From: JAJUFS01 sp964599565
GTDB lineage: Bacteria; Pseudomonadota; Gammaproteobacteria; Natronospirales; JAJUFS01
DNA: 8,168 nucleotides
Reading direction: 5' to 3'
Assembly (NCBI GenBank): GCA_964599565.1
Contig: CAZRFE010000092.1
Location: forward strand, 1 to 8,168
The notes beneath the pieces are model-generated. The model was not told the origin of the DNA, searched no databases, and saw only the letters and a program-made list of their open reading frames with translations. A program made the translations under genes and the position numbers. How positions within the stretch are numbered: position 1 is the stretch's first letter; every line of letters begins with the position of its first letter. This document shows, piece by piece, positions 6,146 to 8,168 of the stretch.

Positions 6146-7531
6146 ATGAAGACAACAAAGTCACTGATCCTGCTGGCCGGGTTTCTCGCAGGCTCCATTG
6201 CATCGAGCGCCGAGCCGCCCGCGCCTTCCGCGCCGAAACCCTTCACGCTGCCGCAGCCGGTGGAATTCGCGCTCGACAACGGACTGGAAGCGACACTGGT
6301 GCCGTATGGCAGCCTGCCGAAAGTCACCGTGCAGGTTGTCGTGCGCACCGGCAATCTCAACGAAGGCGAGAAGCGCTGGCTTGCGGATTTCACGTCCGCG
6401 CTGCTGCAGGAAGGCACGAAGAATCGCAGCGCACAGCAACTCGCGGCGGATGTCGCGGCGATGGGCGGCGAGATCTTCGTCAGCACCGGTCTCGATGAAA
6501 CCATGATCGGCGGCGACGTGCTGACGGAGTTCGCACCGGATCTTGTCATGCTGCTCGCGGAAATCGCCCGCTCGCCCGCGCTGCCGGAATCCGAAGTGGC
6601 GCGCATCAAGGCGGACCTGCTGCGCAGCCTTGAAGTGTCGCGCTCGCAGGCGCAGACGCTGGCGCAGGAAGCGTTCCTCGAGGCGACATACGGCGATCAT
6701 CCGTATGGCGACATCCTGCCGGACGCCGCACAGGTAAGTGGGTATTCCGTCGCGGATGCGCGCGCCTTCCACGAACGCGAATTCGGCGCGCAACGCACGC
6801 ACGTGTACGTCGCCGGCCGGTTCGATGAAGCGGCCGTGCGGGATGTGGTCAGGAACGCATTCGGCGACTGGCACCAGGGACCGGCCGTGAAGCTCGATGT
6901 GCCGGGGAGCGAACCCGCGCACCGCCTCGTGCTGCTTAACCGCAAGGGCGCGCCGCAGTCCACGCTCATTCTCGGCCTGCCGGTCGTCGACCCGAGCCAC
7001 CCGGACTTCGTGAAGCTGCAGGTCATGAACACCTTGCTCGGCGGTTCGTTCGGCTCGCGCATCACCTCGAACATCCGCGAGGACAAGGGCTATACCTACT
7101 CGCCGGGCAGTTCCATCGATGCCAACTACCGCGTCGCGACCTGGGCGGAACATGCGGACGTGACGACCGTGCACACGGCGGATTCCGTCCGCGAAATCCT
7201 CAAGGAGATCGCCCGGCTGCAGTCGGAACCGCCGCCGGCAGCGGAACTGGCAGGCATCAAGAACTACCTCTCGGGCGTGTTCGTGCTGCAGAACTCCAGC
7301 CGCGGCAGCATCATCGGCCAGCTGCGCAACATGGAGCTGCACGGACTGCCGGCGGATCACCTGTCGACGTTCGTGCAGCGCGTCAATGCGGTCACGCCCG
7401 CCGAGGTCAGCGAGATGGCGAAGAAGTATCTCGCCATCGACGACATGACGCTGGTCGTGGTCGGCGACCTCGAGACGGTCCGTCCGCAGCTTGAGGGCCT
7501 CGACTGGATCAAGGAAGGCGACCTCGAATGA
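6146..7531 (+). CDS. M16 family peptidase-like protein, non-catalytic partner subunit
   Basis: A 461-residue M16 homologue probably secreted to the periplasm. A Sec signal peptide (KTTK, a hydrophobic stretch at about 6-19, likely cleavage after SSA at 20-22) lacks a lipobox Cys. The zinc site is gone: LADFTSALLQEGT at 79-91 aligns with the catalytic subunit's HLFEH region, giving Asp81, Ser84 and Ala85 in place of His, Glu and His. The C-terminal domain has SFGSRITSNIREDKGYTYS at 301-319, whose Arg305 and Tyr316 or Tyr318 match the R/Y substrate-binding pair of non-catalytic M16 subunits. It should therefore help bind substrate while the upstream subunit cuts. The purine-rich AGGGGGAG at 6131-6138, inside the end of the upstream gene, is the ribosome binding site. 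The four-base gap implies co-transcription and coupled translation. A homodimeric or independent role cannot be excluded from sequence. Confidence 0.92.
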   Translation: MKTTKSLILLAGFLAGSIASSAEPPAPSAPKPFTLPQPVEFALDNGLEATLVPYGSLPKVTVQVVVRTGNLNEGEKRWLADFTSALLQEGTKNRSAQQLAADVAAMGGEIFVSTGLDETMIGGDVLTEFAPDLVMLLAEIARSPALPESEVARIKADLLRSLEVSRSQAQTLAQEAFLEATYGDHPYGDILPDAAQVSGYSVADARAFHEREFGAQRTHVYVAGRFDEAAVRDVVRNAFGDWHQGPAVKLDVPGSEPAHRLVLLNRKGAPQSTLILGLPVVDPSHPDFVKLQVMNTLLGGSFGSRITSNIREDKGYTYSPGSSIDANYRVATWAEHADVTTVHTADSVREILKEIARLQSEPPPAAELAGIKNYLSGVFVLQNSSRGSIIGQLRNMELHGLPADHLSTFVQRVNAVTPAEVSEMAKKYLAIDDMTLVVVGDLETVRPQLEGLDWIKEGDLE

Positions 7532-7547
7532 CCGCGTAAGCCTTTGG

Positions 7548-7568
7548 CCGGGAAGCACATGTTCCCGG
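7548..7568 (+). repeat. Hairpin after the M16 operon
   Basis: CCGGGAA (7548-7554) and TTCCCGG (7562-7568) form a perfect 7-bp stem with a 7-base loop, 17 bases after the stop codon. No T-tract follows. It may protect the 3' end of the M16 mRNA or act with the stronger hairpin downstream at 7599-7624. Confidence 0.4.
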
Positions 7569-7572
7569 AATC

Positions 7573-7587
7573 CGTTAAAATGCGGCC
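7573..7587 (+). promoter_or_regulatory. Candidate -10 region upstream of the ETF-ubiquinone oxidoreductase gene
   Basis: CGTTAAAATGCGGCC contains TAAAAT (7576-7581), a five-of-six match to the -10 consensus, and differs by one base from the candidate mvaD -10 region. No convincing -35 was found. If used, transcription starts near 7588, just before the hairpin at 7599-7624. Confidence 0.4.
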
Positions 7588-7598
7588 CGGCCGTAAAC

Positions 7599-7630
7599 GC
7601 AGCCCCCCGTTTATCGGGGGCTGCCATTTT
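7599..7630 (+). terminator. Terminator-like hairpin before the ETF-ubiquinone oxidoreductase gene
   Basis: GCAGCCCCC (7599-7607) pairs with GGGGGCTGC (7616-7624) in a perfect 9-bp stem with an 8-base loop, followed by CATTTTCTG. The tail is short on T (four in a row), so termination may be partial. It most simply ends the M16 transcript, about 70 bases after its stop. It also lies downstream of a candidate promoter and could act as an attenuator. Confidence 0.65.
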
Positions 7631-7698
7631 CTGTAAGCAAATTTCTGTCACGCAGAATCGCGCGCTGTTGCGCCGCATGACCAGTCCAGGGGGACGCC

Positions 7699-8168
7699 GT
7701 GGTCGAACGCGATCAGATGGAATACGACGTCGTCGTCGTCGGCGCAGGTCCTGCAGGACTCGCCTGCGCGATCCGTCTCAAGCAGAAGAACGCGGACATG
7801 AACGTCTGCGTGCTCGAGAAAGGCTCCGAGGTCGGCGCGCACATTCTCTCGGGTTGCGTGCTCCAGGCGGACGCGCTCGACGAACTCTGGCCGGAGTGGC
7901 GCGACGATTCGCCCGCCATCTGCGTGCCCGCCACGAAAGACGAATTTCTCCTTCTGACCGAACACCGGCGCTTTCGCCTGCCGACGCCACCGCAGCAGAA
8001 CAATCACGGCAATTTCATCATCTCGCTCGGCAGTCTCTGCCAGAAGCTTGCCGCGCGCGCCGAAGCGCTCGGCGTGGATGTCTTCCCCGGATTTCCCGCC
8101 GCGGCACCGCTGATCGAGAACGATCGCGTCGTCGGTGTGCGCTGCGGCGACATGGGCGTGGAGAAAGA
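7699..8168 (+). CDS. Electron transfer flavoprotein-ubiquinone oxidoreductase (partial, 3' end off the right edge)
   Basis: Passes electrons from reduced electron transfer flavoprotein to ubiquinone, linking acyl-CoA and amino-acid dehydrogenases to the respiratory chain at the inner membrane. The 156 visible residues are the N-terminal FAD-binding part. The dinucleotide motif GAGPAG is at 15-20, acidic Glu40 ends the second strand (VCVLEKG), and GAHILSG follows near 45-51. FRLPTPPQQNNHGNFIISLG is typical of the family. About 550 residues are usual; the ubiquinone-binding part and the C-terminal 4Fe-4S cluster lie beyond the window. GTG 7699 is preferred because AGGGGG (7688-7693) lies five bases upstream; an in-frame ATG at 7717 has no ribosome binding site. 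It is separated from the M16 operon by hairpins, so it is probably transcribed on its own. With the nearby hydroxyacyl-CoA dehydrogenase it fits fatty-acid oxidation. Confidence 0.95.
   Translation, partial: MVERDQMEYDVVVVGAGPAGLACAIRLKQKNADMNVCVLEKGSEVGAHILSGCVLQADALDELWPEWRDDSPAICVPATKDEFLLLTEHRRFRLPTPPQQNNHGNFIISLGSLCQKLAARAEALGVDVFPGFPAAAPLIENDRVVGVRCGDMGVEK

Noticed and set aside
5125..6609. 494-codon minus-strand open frame opposite the M16 genes
   Set aside because: It mirrors well-supported coding sequence, spans the junction of two genes and has no motif or ribosome binding site that I can support.
6161..7678. 505-codon minus-strand open frame opposite the second M16 gene
   Set aside because: A shadow of a gene with clear M16 motifs; composition is Arg/His-rich and no domain is visible.

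Overview
The window looks like chromosomal DNA from a GC-rich proteobacterium, most likely a gammaproteobacterium or a relative. The short E. coli-type farnesyl diphosphate synthase, the ETF-ubiquinone oxidoreductase and the lipoprotein M16 peptidase pair all suggest this. So do the sigma70-like -10 boxes, the strong Shine-Dalgarno sites and the use of GTG and TTG starts. This placement rests on recalled family resemblance and not on a database search. No tRNA, rRNA, CRISPR array, insertion sequence or phage gene was seen.

Layout. On the minus strand (2708 to 1) lies a tightly packed mevalonate-pathway operon, in the order mvaD (diphosphomevalonate decarboxylase), mvaK2 (phosphomevalonate kinase), mvaA (class II HMG-CoA reductase, running off the left edge). 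mvaD and mvaK2 overlap through a TTGA start/stop, and mvaK2 and mvaA abut as TAGATG. Divergent from it, on the plus strand, is ispA (farnesyl diphosphate synthase). A 149-base intergenic region separates the two and holds a -10-like box and two inverted repeats. ispA is followed by a short-chain dehydrogenase resembling type II 3-hydroxyacyl-CoA dehydrogenase, which ends at a clear intrinsic terminator. Next is a two-gene M16 peptidase operon: a lipoprotein with an intact zinc site, then a secreted partner that has lost the zinc ligands but carries an R/Y substrate-binding motif. A terminator-like hairpin follows, then the 5' part of the ETF-ubiquinone oxidoreductase gene, cut by the right edge.

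How they work together. mvaA, mvaK2 and mvaD catalyse three steps from HMG-CoA to isopentenyl diphosphate, and IspA condenses C5 units into C15 farnesyl diphosphate. Mevalonate kinase, HMG-CoA synthase and IPP isomerase are not in the window and may lie beyond position 1. The dehydrogenase and ETF-ubiquinone oxidoreductase fit acyl-CoA oxidation and electron transfer to the quinone pool. The M16 pair is probably an envelope protease.

No wholly new system is evident. The points most worth a second look are the mevalonate operon facing ispA in a proteobacterial setting, the candidate operators between them, the division of labour in the M16 pair, a shared -10/discriminator motif at three promoters, and a hairpin placed just after a -10 box upstream of the last gene.
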